Below are positions 56,758 through 64,000 of a stretch of 64,000 nucleotides of DNA, in pieces. Source of the DNA: an uncultured bacterium (GTDB lineage: Bacteria > Cyanobacteriota > Vampirovibrionia > Gastranaerophilales > Gastranaerophilaceae); the NCBI GenBank assembly GCA_949292175.1, contig CASEYJ010000017.1, positions 286,522 through 350,521 on the forward strand, read 5' to 3'. Below the pieces are notes generated by a model. That model was given only the letters and a program-made list of their open reading frames with translations, did not search any database and was not told the origin of the DNA. The translations under genes were made by a program, and so were the position numbers. Position 1 is the first letter of the stretch. Each line of letters begins with the position of its first letter.

Positions 56758-57672
56758 TTAACCTCTATTCTGTTCATTTTCTTCGTTTTTATGCATTGAT
56801 ATAAAATTATTCAAGTGAAAAATAGTTTTCTTTTCTTCGTTATTATCCTGAGTTTTATATCCTAAGATTCTTTCCAAATCACTTTTCAAAGTCGTGATAT
56901 CATCATACTTTTTCAAACTGCCATCCAGCGCAATAGAAACATCTCCGGTTTCTTCAGAAACAACTAAACAAGCAGAATCACTAGTTTCAGACATTCCAAT
57001 TGCAGCTCTATGACGAGTACCATATTTCCAACTAAGTTTTGGATCTTCAGTCAAAGGCAACAGTACACCTGCAGAAATAATCTTCGGTCCGTTAATGACA
57101 ACTGCACCATCATGAAGCGGTGTATTTACGTGGAAAATTGTCAACAACAACTCAGTAGACAAATCCGCATTAAGTTTTGTTCCAACGTCAGAATAAGTGT
57201 TACTCAAATCCTTCTGAAAAACCATCAAAGCCCCTGTATGCGACTTAGACAAAAATTTAACAGCCTCAACCAATTCCTTAATTACATCAATTTTTTCATC
57301 ACTCTTAGATTTATCATTATTTCCAAACAATCTTGTAAAAATATCAGCCTGACCAAGGAAACCTAAAAACCTTCTCAATTCAGGTTGGAAAATAACAATC
57401 AAACTTAATGAAATCAACGTAACTATTGATTTCAAAAACATTCCTAAAATCTTCAAATCTAATCTTACAAGCACTTCTGAGAAAACCCAAAGAAAGATTA
57501 AGAAGAATATACCTTTAACAAACTTTTCAGACTGAGAATCCTTAATAAATTTCTTGTAAAAAGCAAACAAAATACCAACAATAATAACGATTTCAACCAT
57601 ATTGGTCCAACTCAAAGACCAATCCATAGTACCTAATTGAAATTGTAAATATGATAAAATATCGTTAAACAT
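56758..57672 (-). CDS. cdaA: CdaA, diadenylate cyclase
   Basis: 304 residues. Three N-terminal membrane helices (about 24-95) then the DAC catalytic domain: LHDGAVVI with DGA at 188-190 and GTRHRAAIG with RHR at 220-222, both intact. It makes c-di-AMP from two ATP. The usual partner cdaR is absent; YitT and lysA flank it. The lysA stop overlaps its start by eight bases. Confidence 0.96.
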   Translation of the reverse strand: MFNDILSYLQFQLGTMDWSLSWTNMVEIVIIVGILFAFYKKFIKDSQSEKFVKGIFFLIFLWVFSEVLVRLDLKILGMFLKSIVTLISLSLIVIFQPELRRFLGFLGQADIFTRLFGNNDKSKSDEKIDVIKELVEAVKFLSKSHTGALMVFQKDLSNTYSDVGTKLNADLSTELLLTIFHVNTPLHDGAVVINGPKIISAGVLLPLTEDPKLSWKYGTRHRAAIGMSETSDSACLVVSEETGDVSIALDGSLKKYDDITTLKSDLERILGYKTQDNNEEKKTIFHLNNFISMHKNEENEQNRG

Positions 57673-58996
57673 TAGTCTTCAGCCTATCCGGAATCACATC
57701 GTGAGAAATTAAATCATCCAATGACTCTCTCTTTACTATAATATCAGATTGAGAATTATTTACAAGTACCATCGCAGGTTTCTCTACTCTATTGTAATTA
57801 GAAGCCATAGAATAATTGTACGCACCAGTGTTAAACACGCACAAAACGTCACCTTCTTCAGGCTCCGGCAATGATATATCTTTAATCAAAATATCCCCGC
57901 TCTCACAAAAACGCCCCGCAATTGTAACGGTTTGTGAAGCTTTCTCTTCCGGTTTATTAGCAATAACAGCAGTATACTGAGCTTGATACATACTAGGACG
58001 AGCATTATCAGCCATACCGCCATCAACAGCAAAGTATTTTCTGCCATTTGGAACTTGTTTTGAACTACCAAGAGTATATAGTGTAACTCCTGCGGTAGAG
58101 ATAATACTTCTACCAGGTTCAAGGAAGATTGTCGGAGCATCGACTCCGTATTTTTCAATTGCTTTATTCAAGCCTTTCAAGATTACATCTGCAATCTCAT
58201 AAGTTGAAGGAGGCAAGTCAGAATCAGTATATTTAACGCCTAACCCACCGCCAATATTTATTTCATCAAGTTTTAATGAATACTTTTCATCAAGTCTTGC
58301 CAATTCTCTAATTAAGATATCAATTTCATCTTCATAAACTTTAGTTTCAAAAATCTGAGAACCAATATGAGCGTGCAAACCGTGCAATTTCAAGTTGCTA
58401 TCCTGTATATACTCAACAGCCTCGTCAATTTGAGTTAAATCGAAGCCAAACTTAGAATCCAAATGCCCTGTTTGTATATATTCGTGAGTATGACATTCGA
58501 TACCCGGAGTAATACGCAAAAGAATATCCACAGTTTTGTTTTTACTCTTAGCAAGTTCATTAAGCAAAGATAACTCAAAAAAGTTATCCACAGAGATTCT
58601 TCCAACGCCCAGTTCAAGCGCCAAAAGCAATTCATCCACAGACTTATTATTTCCGTTAAATAACACCTTAGACATATCAGCACCGGCCTTATAAACCGTA
58701 TATATTTCGCCTGCTGATACAACATCAAACCCAAAACCTTCGCTTGCTATCACTGCAGATGTAGCCATTGAGCATAAAGCTTTTGAAGCATACATCATAT
58801 TAACCTTCTCATAAGAAGAAAAAGCGCATTTATAGTCCATACACACACTTCTTAAAGTAGCTTCATCTACGACATACAAAGGGGTACCGTACTTTTGCGC
58901 AAGCTCAACCAAATCGCAACCGCCGACTTCTAAATTTCCCTGATTATTCACGGTACAGGTAACGGGTCTAATAAACTGATTAGTACTATTCGGCAT
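57665..58996 (-). CDS. lysA: LysA, diaminopimelate decarboxylase
   Basis: 443 residues. PLP enzyme converting meso-diaminopimelate to lysine. The PLP lysine is in YASKALC, with HAHIGSQIF, GGGLGVKYT, LEPGRSI and the active-site FCESGDIL. The presence of LysA implies meso-DAP synthesis and is consistent with DAP-type peptidoglycan. First gene of the lysA-cdaA-yitT unit. Confidence 0.97.
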   Translation of the reverse strand: MPNSTNQFIRPVTCTVNNQGNLEVGGCDLVELAQKYGTPLYVVDEATLRSVCMDYKCAFSSYEKVNMMYASKALCSMATSAVIASEGFGFDVVSAGEIYTVYKAGADMSKVLFNGNNKSVDELLLALELGVGRISVDNFFELSLLNELAKSKNKTVDILLRITPGIECHTHEYIQTGHLDSKFGFDLTQIDEAVEYIQDSNLKLHGLHAHIGSQIFETKVYEDEIDILIRELARLDEKYSLKLDEINIGGGLGVKYTDSDLPPSTYEIADVILKGLNKAIEKYGVDAPTIFLEPGRSIISTAGVTLYTLGSSKQVPNGRKYFAVDGGMADNARPSMYQAQYTAVIANKPEEKASQTVTIAGRFCESGDILIKDISLPEPEEGDVLCVFNTGAYNYSMASNYNRVEKPAMVLVNNSQSDIIVKRESLDDLISHDVIPDRLKTNV

Positions 58997-59068
58997 AGTC
59001 AGGGCTCCTATCTCTAATATCCAAACTTATTTTATCACAAGTTTTACAACTTGAAAAGAGGGAAATAT

Positions 59069-60052
59069 TTATCCCAACACAATTGCAATCAATATAAGTA
59101 GAGAAACCCAAACCATAAGATTTCTAGCTTGGAAAAGACGTAAATAAAAACTTTCTGTACCTTCAGCCTTAATATTATCCCAATTATCTAGCGGATAATG
59201 CCACCAGCTTAATTCCGGCATACTCTTATTATCATCATTATACATTTTCATCAAAACATAAAGCATAATAGCAAAAGGCACAGTTAAAACAGGCAAAAAA
59301 TACCATATATTACGCCCTACAAAAATAAGATAAAAACACATTAAATAACCGAAACCATAAAGAACTAAGAGCATATTTAGTGCTTTATTTTTATCCCCAA
59401 TTCTGCAACACAAAGTTTTTTTAGATGCGCACATATCACCGTCATAATCTAACAATGTATGAGTGTAAAGCAATCCAATAGTAAAAACGACAACAACAAT
59501 TGATAAGAGAAAAACCTCATAAGAAAAAGTTTTACACATAACAAAATATACACCCTCAAACAATAGCGGCCCAAAAGCAATTCCAACCGCAAGCTCGCTG
59601 AACCCTCTTGCAGATAATTTCGCATATGACAACGTGATTAACCCGCCTACTAAAGCTAACCCCAAAACTTCAACTCCACATCGGAAAAATAAAACAACTC
59701 CTGTTAAAAGCGAAATTCCACAGTAGATACAAACTACTTTTAAAACATCATTCAAAGTTGCCGATCCATCCTTAATGTAAGCACACTTAGACTTTACTGA
59801 AGAATTTAACATCTCTTCACTCTTAGAAAGGACTCTATAATCTACATAATCATCAAAAAGATTAGTCGCTAAATGAGCAAACGCAATCCCCACAAGGGCA
59901 ATCAAACCATTCAAGCAATTGCCGCCCTGCTTCAGAGAATACAAAAAAACAACAAGCCAAGACATGCCTGTCATAGGCAGTGAAAAAAGTCTTGAATTAT
60001 TCAGCCAAAACATAACCTTTTTAAACATGATTAAATTATGACACAAAAACAA
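59069..60052 (-). CDS. UbiA family prenyltransferase
   Basis: 327 residues with about eight membrane helices. First Asp-rich motif NLFDDYVDYR and second motif LLDYDGDM are as in MenA/UbiA enzymes that attach a polyprenyl tail to an aromatic ring. A MenA-type role in quinone synthesis would suit the VKOR-DsbA system, which needs quinone, but no other menaquinone genes are here. The start is TTG at 60052, with GGAG five bases upstream; an ATG eight codons later has no ribosome site. Confidence 0.85.
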   Translation of the reverse strand: MFLCHNLIMFKKVMFWLNNSRLFSLPMTGMSWLVVFLYSLKQGGNCLNGLIALVGIAFAHLATNLFDDYVDYRVLSKSEEMLNSSVKSKCAYIKDGSATLNDVLKVVCIYCGISLLTGVVLFFRCGVEVLGLALVGGLITLSYAKLSARGFSELAVGIAFGPLLFEGVYFVMCKTFSYEVFLLSIVVVVFTIGLLYTHTLLDYDGDMCASKKTLCCRIGDKNKALNMLLVLYGFGYLMCFYLIFVGRNIWYFLPVLTVPFAIMLYVLMKMYNDDNKSMPELSWWHYPLDNWDNIKAEGTESFYLRLFQARNLMVWVSLLILIAIVLG

Positions 60053-60080
60053 GACTTCTCCAAAAGCCCAAAACTTCAGC

Positions 60081-60578
60081 TTACCACGATAAGAATTTTA
60101 TAGCAGTTGCAGCATTCGCCGCAGCATTGATAACATTGGCAGCTGTATTAATCCCAGCATAAGCAGGTTCTTCACGTACGATAACAGACGTACCAGTACC
60201 ATCCGCATCACGCTCAATGACATAACTTGTCACAGGATAGTAAGAATATGAACTATAATATCGTACAGGATAATAAGGATAATACCCAAAGGAACTATAA
60301 ACAAGAGGGCGAATAGGCCTATAATGCGGAGGAGGAAGTGGCGGCCTATGAGCAATGCCTATAGGGGGTCTATGAACACCTCCAACCGGTGGTCTATGCA
60401 TACCGCCCATAGGAGGATGATGAATTCCACCAGCAGGAGGACGATGCATACTCCCCATAGGAGGTCTGTGCATACCCCCACCATGGACACCGTGCCCTCT
60501 TCCGGGTCCACCGGGTTGTGCGCATGCAGGAACCGTGGTAACCAAAATTAACACTAAGAGAAAAATGACTTGTTTCAC
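60081..60578 (-). CDS. Secreted His-rich repeat protein
   Basis: 165 residues with a signal peptide (1-20) whose end VPACAQ resembles a lipobox, so a lipoprotein is possible (Cys19). Residues about 34-80 are six or so tandem 8-residue repeats of the pattern H-R/H-P-P-x-G-x-M/V. A Tyr-rich stretch (about 88-117) and a C-terminal Asn/Ala helix follow. His-Pro repeats suggest metal binding. No family is claimed. Confidence 0.75.
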   Translation of the reverse strand: MKQVIFLLVLILVTTVPACAQPGGPGRGHGVHGGGMHRPPMGSMHRPPAGGIHHPPMGGMHRPPVGGVHRPPIGIAHRPPLPPPHYRPIRPLVYSSFGYYPYYPVRYYSSYSYYPVTSYVIERDADGTGTSVIVREEPAYAGINTAANVINAAANAATAIKFLSW

Positions 60579-60752
60579 TAACTTATACCTCTTATCTTCC
60601 CTACCTGAAAATTAAACGAAATCCACTAAGAAAATGTTCAAAAATTTTCAAATTATTAAGAAAAGTTAAGTTAATATCACAAGTGTATTCCTTACACCAC
60701 AAGTTTTTTCAGAATTTATACTAAAATAAAGAGCTCAAATTTAACAAAAAAC

Positions 60753-60781
60753 TTGCCAAGAAAAAAATAATATACTACAAT
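60753..60781 (+). promoter_or_regulatory. Putative plus-strand promoter with operator-like palindrome
   Basis: TTGCCA (60753-60758), 17-base spacer, TACAAT (60776-60781). The palindrome TACTAC-AATG-GTAGTA (60773-60788) covers the -10 box. Nothing protein-coding follows except a terminator at 60874-60905. The rest of 60579-60752 holds no gene I can support. Confidence 0.45.
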
Positions 60782-60787
60782 GGTAGT

Positions 60788-60905
60788 ACACAAAACGTTT
60801 GGTTTCACATTTATCATACTTTATTCTAATCTTTGGAAAAAAAGACTCCTAAAATGTTTAGATTAAACCATCCAAGGCTCTCCCACACAAGAGCCTTTTA
60901 TTTTT
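60788..60905 (+). ncRNA. Candidate small RNA of about 115 bases
   Basis: Bounded by the promoter above and by a strong T-tailed hairpin (60874-60905) on the plus strand, where no convincing ORF exists; the ATG at 60854 has no ribosome site and its frame runs through the terminator. No match to a known RNA family was recognised. Confidence 0.4.
60874..60905. terminator. Terminator between the candidate RNA and the 135-residue protein gene
   Basis: AAGGCTCT (60874-60881) pairs with AGAGCCTT (60890-60897). The T-rich tail TTTTATTTTT is on the plus strand; on the minus strand it lies just after the stop of the 135-residue gene but has no T-run. Confidence 0.75.
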
Positions 60906-61311
60906 ACTTATCAATTACAACACGTTTGTATAAATTATTTTTTGGAGCATTATTACCCAGCTTTATCAATTTTTCTAAAGCAATCTTTAAAACATTTGAG
61001 TTTTTATCCAAATCCAAAATGGTAATTTTTACAGGCAAATAATCAGCAACAGACTTAGGCACGATAATAGTCGGTTTTGGAACATAACGCGTAAAAACTA
61101 AAGATGGCTTTGCAGACTCATTTTGCTTTATATCAACTTTTAATCTTGTTCTCAGATAAGCAGTATCAATATTTAACCTTGCACGATTAAGCTTTGCAAA
61201 CTTTCCGTGTTCAACAGCATACTCAGCAATCTGAGCTAAAGACTCACTATTAAAAAACTTTGCCCCAAAACTAGGCTTTGTATTACACGCTTGAACGGAA
61301 CTAATTTTCAT
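60904..61311 (-). CDS. Tagged small hypothetical protein
   Basis: 135 residues, no known family. Begins MKISSVQACN and then the tag KPSFGAKFF (about 12-20). The rest is mixed alpha/beta and basic (RYVPKPTIIVPKSVADYLPV in the middle, a helix near 105-120). It has no signal peptide or membrane helix. Confidence 0.65.
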   Translation of the reverse strand: MKISSVQACNTKPSFGAKFFNSESLAQIAEYAVEHGKFAKLNRARLNIDTAYLRTRLKVDIKQNESAKPSLVFTRYVPKPTIIVPKSVADYLPVKITILDLDKNSNVLKIALEKLIKLGNNAPKNNLYKRVVIDK

Positions 61312-61463
61312 TCAATAATCTCCAGACAAAAATAGAGCTACTATAATTATAGCAAAAATGCTAAAAAATTTTTCTTGCTATTAAAAAAACTAATAGAAGA
61401 ATTTTAATAAACATCTTGCATAATAAATATGTTTGAAGTAAAGTTTTGTCGGACAAACAATAT

Positions 61464-61534
61464 TCCCGGATCGTCTAGCGGCAGGACTGAAGACTCTGGA
61501 TCTTCCAACGGTGGTTCGAATCCATCTCCGGGAA
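61464..61534 (+). tRNA. tRNA-Gln(CTG)
   Basis: 71-base cloverleaf: acceptor TCCCGGA/TCCGGGA, D arm GTCT/GGAC (one wobble), anticodon stem GAAGA/TCTTC with loop CTCTGGA and anticodon CTG, T loop TTCGAAT. CCA not encoded. Confidence 0.95.
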
Positions 61535-61551
61535 ATTTATAAGAGATTTAC

Positions 61552-61583
61552 AAAAGGTTGAATGAATATATTCAACCTTTTTG
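61552..61583 (+). terminator. Terminator of tRNA-Gln
   Basis: Perfect 12-bp stem AAAAGGTTGAAT/ATTCAACCTTTT, six-base loop, T-run. Confidence 0.9.
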
Positions 61584-61694
61584 CTTACTAAAAAACGAAA
61601 ACCAACCAATAGCCCTTTTAACGTTTCTTAACTTTAAGGCAAATTATTTTATTTTTACACTTTGTATCTACATCAACGTTAAAAGGAGTACATT

Positions 61695-62186
61695 ATGCCC
61701 AAAATAGCAAAAGTAAAACCATCAATAGAAACAATTCTTGCCGAAAGAGCAGCACAAAAAGAACGCACAAGCAACACAATGAATGTGCTGGAAACAATGT
61801 TTTCAGAAAGAAATAAACAATTACTACGCAAAGCCAAAAATTTAATCGATCTAGCTTGGAGAGATATAAAATCAGGCAAACTGCATATGGAACAACCAGA
61901 GTTTGTTGTAAAAAAACCGGCAGAAAAGATTACACTTAAACCAGTATATTCAGGTTATAAAAGTGATATGCTATTAAAAATTGAAAAAGATAAAATGGTA
62001 GAACAAATATTCATTCCAAAAGAAACAGCTAACGAAATTAGATACGAAAAACTTAGAAAAACCGAGCACGGCAGCGCAACAATAAAAAGTTACAATAGTA
62101 AACTTGGTCAAAACAATGACATGAATCTTTACGTGAATGATCTACTAAACAACTACCTTCCTGAATTTATTAAAGAAGGCAAATAA
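61695..62186 (+). CDS. Hypothetical protein of 163 residues
   Basis: No family recognised. Soluble, highly charged; the N-terminal half is helical (ERAAQKERTSNTMNVLETMF, then LLRKAKNLIDLAWRDIKSG), the middle has a basic KKPAEKITLKPVYSGYK turn, and the C terminus ends in a helix (MNLYVNDLLNNYLPEFI). AGGAG lies six bases before the ATG. Monocistronic. Confidence 0.65.
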   Translation: MPKIAKVKPSIETILAERAAQKERTSNTMNVLETMFSERNKQLLRKAKNLIDLAWRDIKSGKLHMEQPEFVVKKPAEKITLKPVYSGYKSDMLLKIEKDKMVEQIFIPKETANEIRYEKLRKTEHGSATIKSYNSKLGQNNDMNLYVNDLLNNYLPEFIKEGK

Positions 62187-62264
62187 ATATAACAAAGAAA
62201 TATTACATATAAGACACTGTATCTCTGACACCAATTACACCTTTGGGATGCAGTGTTAATTTTA

Positions 62265-63041
62265 CTAGTGCCTAAATCTTTGTATAAAATTCATAATTGC
62301 CCGAAAAACTCTAAAACCAAAATCCTTCTGACAAATTTCCAATGCAAACCTTTGCATAGCATAATTAGTATCCGTAGATTTAAGCATTCTGCTTTGTTTT
62401 ATTGCTTGAACATTTTCTACATAATTCTCTGCACAATCTTCAAAAGAAGATATACTTTCAAAATATTTAATATCATCAATATCCAAATGACACTCAGATT
62501 TATGCAGCAGTAACCCCGGATACTTATATTTCAAGAATTCCACTTCCTCCTCATCAAGCTTTGGACGTTTCAAAGGAAGAGGCAAAATTTTATCATCACT
62601 ACCTACTTTTTCAGGCAATACAATATTCGTTTTGTATTTTCTAATTGCACCTGCCCCTGAATCCGCAAACCCGGCCAAAGCGTCAAGGATTAAACTTTCA
62701 TTATTTAATTTCAGAAGATTCTTAAGTTTTGGAGCTTTTTCAGGATCAATAAACTTGTATCCTGATGGTAACTTAAAATTCAATGCCGTAACAGCATGAT
62801 CCAAATCTACAATATTCTTTGTCTTCGGATTATAAGAATACAAATACAAAACACTTGCATTATTATAACCATTCATTTTTAGAGCCAAATAAGTAGCATT
62901 TGCGAACTCTTCACAATTACCCGCTTTTAAGAGTTTCATTCCATCTAACATTTTAAATATCTGCTGTGGAAAACTCTCTTGGCAATAGTAAAAACGAAAC
63001 ATATTAATAATATCACCCAAAGCCTCTTTGTATCGCAGCAA
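62265..63041 (-). CDS. Transglutaminase-like protein, 5'-truncated by an apparent frameshift
   Basis: 258 residues in the uninterrupted frame. AGNCEEFANATYLALKMNGY with Cys43, LDHAVTAL with His82 and FIDPEKAP with Asp99 match the Cys-His-Asp order of transglutaminase-like and related papain-fold proteins. The frame opens at a TTG with no ribosome site, and plausible protein sequence continues upstream to about 63190 without a start. An ATG at 63207 in a different frame joins it if one base is removed from the G5 run at 63169-63173. The C-terminal half is charged and helical. Confidence 0.7.
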   Translation of the reverse strand: MLRYKEALGDIINMFRFYYCQESFPQQIFKMLDGMKLLKAGNCEEFANATYLALKMNGYNNASVLYLYSYNPKTKNIVDLDHAVTALNFKLPSGYKFIDPEKAPKLKNLLKLNNESLILDALAGFADSGAGAIRKYKTNIVLPEKVGSDDKILPLPLKRPKLDEEEVEFLKYKYPGLLLHKSECHLDIDDIKYFESISSFEDCAENYVENVQAIKQSRMLKSTDTNYAMQRFALEICQKDFGFRVFRAIMNFIQRFRH

Positions 63042-63207
63042 CCTAATATCAGAATTACATGATTCGAACTGATTTAAACGAGTATTAGAAAATACAAGAA
63101 ATTCCTTGTTAACTTTCCTGCAAACATCATCTGCAATTCTTACGTTTCTGTTCCTTGAAGTAAATGTCGGGGGTATATGAGGATTTATTATAATAATTAT
63201 TTATCAT
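63042..63207 (-). other. Probable N-terminal part of the transglutaminase-like gene, in two frames
   Basis: From ATG 63207 the frame reads MINNYYNKSSYTP, then hits a stop after 26 codons. Removing one base in the C5 run (G5 on the plus strand, 63169-63173) gives PTFTSRNRNVRIADDV and leads straight into the 258-residue frame. The result would include a PTFTS element like the tag on other proteins here. It may be a sequencing or assembly error, a real mutation or slippage. Confidence 0.55.
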
Positions 63208-63350
63208 GATTTTCTATAATAATGTAAAGACATTCTATATAAAAACCTAAAAAAATTTTTTTACTTAATTTAAAATTTTCTAACAAAAAACAATTATTTC
63301 TGCAAAACTTTGTGAGATAATACAGAGGAGCTACGTAAGAGGAGCATAAA

Positions 63351-63971
63351 ATGAAAAACAAAGCTTTATTACTGATATTTCTGTGTCTAGTTTTAGCAAG
63401 TAAATGTTATGCAAATATCCATACCCCATTTACTTTCAAAAAAAGTCCTAATGATAAAATAGAACCTCCGACAAGAGAAGCATATGAAGGCTTCAGTTGG
63501 AAATTATTCAAAGGGGCTGGGCTAACGCTATGGGTTCAAGAGAATAAAAACATAAAATTTACATCCGATAAAAACACCATCTACATTAAAAACGGCAAAT
63601 CTAAACATCCTGTCATAGAAATTTTTGATACGAAAAATGGGAATATTAATGATTTAAAAGCAATACTTAAGCCAAAACAAGACTTCACAACTTCAGACCA
63701 GTCTTGGGACAACATAGAAAATTGTACATTTAAAGCTCAAAAGGGGGTAAAAACTTTTACACGTTATATTTTAGTTCCCCAAGGCAAACACTATGAAAAC
63801 ATGATGAAACAGGGTCAACAGGAACCTATTCCATACACTTGTGGAGGATATGGCGTTGGGAACAGCGGTTTTAGATACTTTGAAATTCAAAGTCAAAATC
63901 CGAACAAAATAATTTTTGTTGAAATTGGTCAAGAAGCCCCTTTATTTAACGAAAATATTCATATAAAATAA
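63351..63971 (+). CDS. Exported hypothetical protein
   Basis: 206 residues with a clear signal peptide (1-21, MKNKALLLIFLCLVLASKCYA, cleaved after CYA). The mature part is strand-rich (GLTLWVQENKNIKF, NTIYIKNGK, HPVIEIF) and contains two Cys (in ENCTF and PYTCGG) that could be joined by the VKOR-DsbA system. No family recognised. GAGGAG lies six bases before the ATG; diverges from the transglutaminase-like gene. Confidence 0.75.
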   Translation: MKNKALLLIFLCLVLASKCYANIHTPFTFKKSPNDKIEPPTREAYEGFSWKLFKGAGLTLWVQENKNIKFTSDKNTIYIKNGKSKHPVIEIFDTKNGNINDLKAILKPKQDFTTSDQSWDNIENCTFKAQKGVKTFTRYILVPQGKHYENMMKQGQQEPIPYTCGGYGVGNSGFRYFEIQSQNPNKIIFVEIGQEAPLFNENIHIK

Positions 63972-64000
63972 AACAAAGTAAATAAATATATAAGAGGAAC

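Noticed and set aside
60324..60551. Plus-strand ORF rich in Arg, Met and His
   Set aside because: It is the antisense shadow of the His-Pro repeat protein; the repeats explain the open frame.
1..64000. CRISPR array, insertion sequences, rRNA genes
   Set aside because: No regularly spaced repeats, transposase motifs, terminal inverted repeats or rRNA-like segments were seen.

Overview
The window is one continuous stretch of a low-GC bacterial chromosome with a cell envelope of the diderm type. Signs of an outer membrane are a Skp/OmpH-like chaperone, a TolC-like outer membrane factor in a MacAB-type operon, and an oxidative-folding enzyme that fuses VKOR and DsbA domains. The families found (glutathione-synthesis GCS2 ligase, GT5 glycogen synthase, VKOR-thioredoxin fusion, CdaA, PgpH-like HD protein, QueH) and a recurrent N-terminal 'PxF' tag on otherwise unrelated proteins suggest a non-photosynthetic relative of cyanobacteria (Vampirovibrionia/Melainabacteria, probably Gastranaerophilales). 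This assignment is inference from gene content; no 16S or marker search was possible. There are no transposases, integrases, CRISPR arrays or rRNA genes.

Layout. 1-4.4 kb: Skp-like chaperone, NupC, then yidC-queA and tRNA-Pro. 4.5-7.7 kb: a 1071-residue glycogen synthase with a long N-terminal extension. 8-9.6 kb: tRNA-Lys and a small regulatory locus with two short genes, a double-HTH regulator and a 12-bp-arm palindrome. 9.5-12.6 kb: gshA, rsmA-ispE. 12.6-16 kb: a Pro/Glu-rich membrane protein, a decarboxylase-like PLP enzyme and a PilZ protein. 16.2-19 kb: rpsE-rpmD-rplO-secY, an spc operon fragment. 19.3-26.3 kb: asparaginase II, an MshEN-like protein, VKOR-DsbA, queH, an exported M16 peptidase and an unknown gene. 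26.3-30.9 kb: a tolC-macA-macB(ATPase)-macB(permease) efflux operon. 31-41.7 kb: a Met/Gln-rich protein, an orphan histidine kinase, gmk-coaBC-nif3, an AAA+ ATPase, mutS2, pepA and clpP. 41.9-47 kb: EF-hand, coiled-coil and tagged M16 proteins. 47.3-51.4 kb: dgkA-ybeY-pgpH-like and a GT2. 51.5-60.6 kb: two linked membrane proteins, a GT39-like transferase, YitT, CdaA, LysA, UbiA-like and a His-rich repeat protein. 60.9-64 kb: small tagged or secreted unknowns, tRNA-Gln and a frameshifted transglutaminase-like gene.

Connections. CdaA (about 57 kb) and the PgpH-like HD protein (about 49 kb) could make and degrade c-di-AMP. QueA and QueH are two late steps of queuosine synthesis. YidC, SecY, Skp and VKOR-DsbA serve envelope protein biogenesis. 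LysA implies meso-DAP metabolism. The least explained features are the N-terminal tag shared by at least five unrelated proteins, a 16-bp operator-like motif present twice, and promoters placed so close to start codons that gmk and mutS2 look leaderless.
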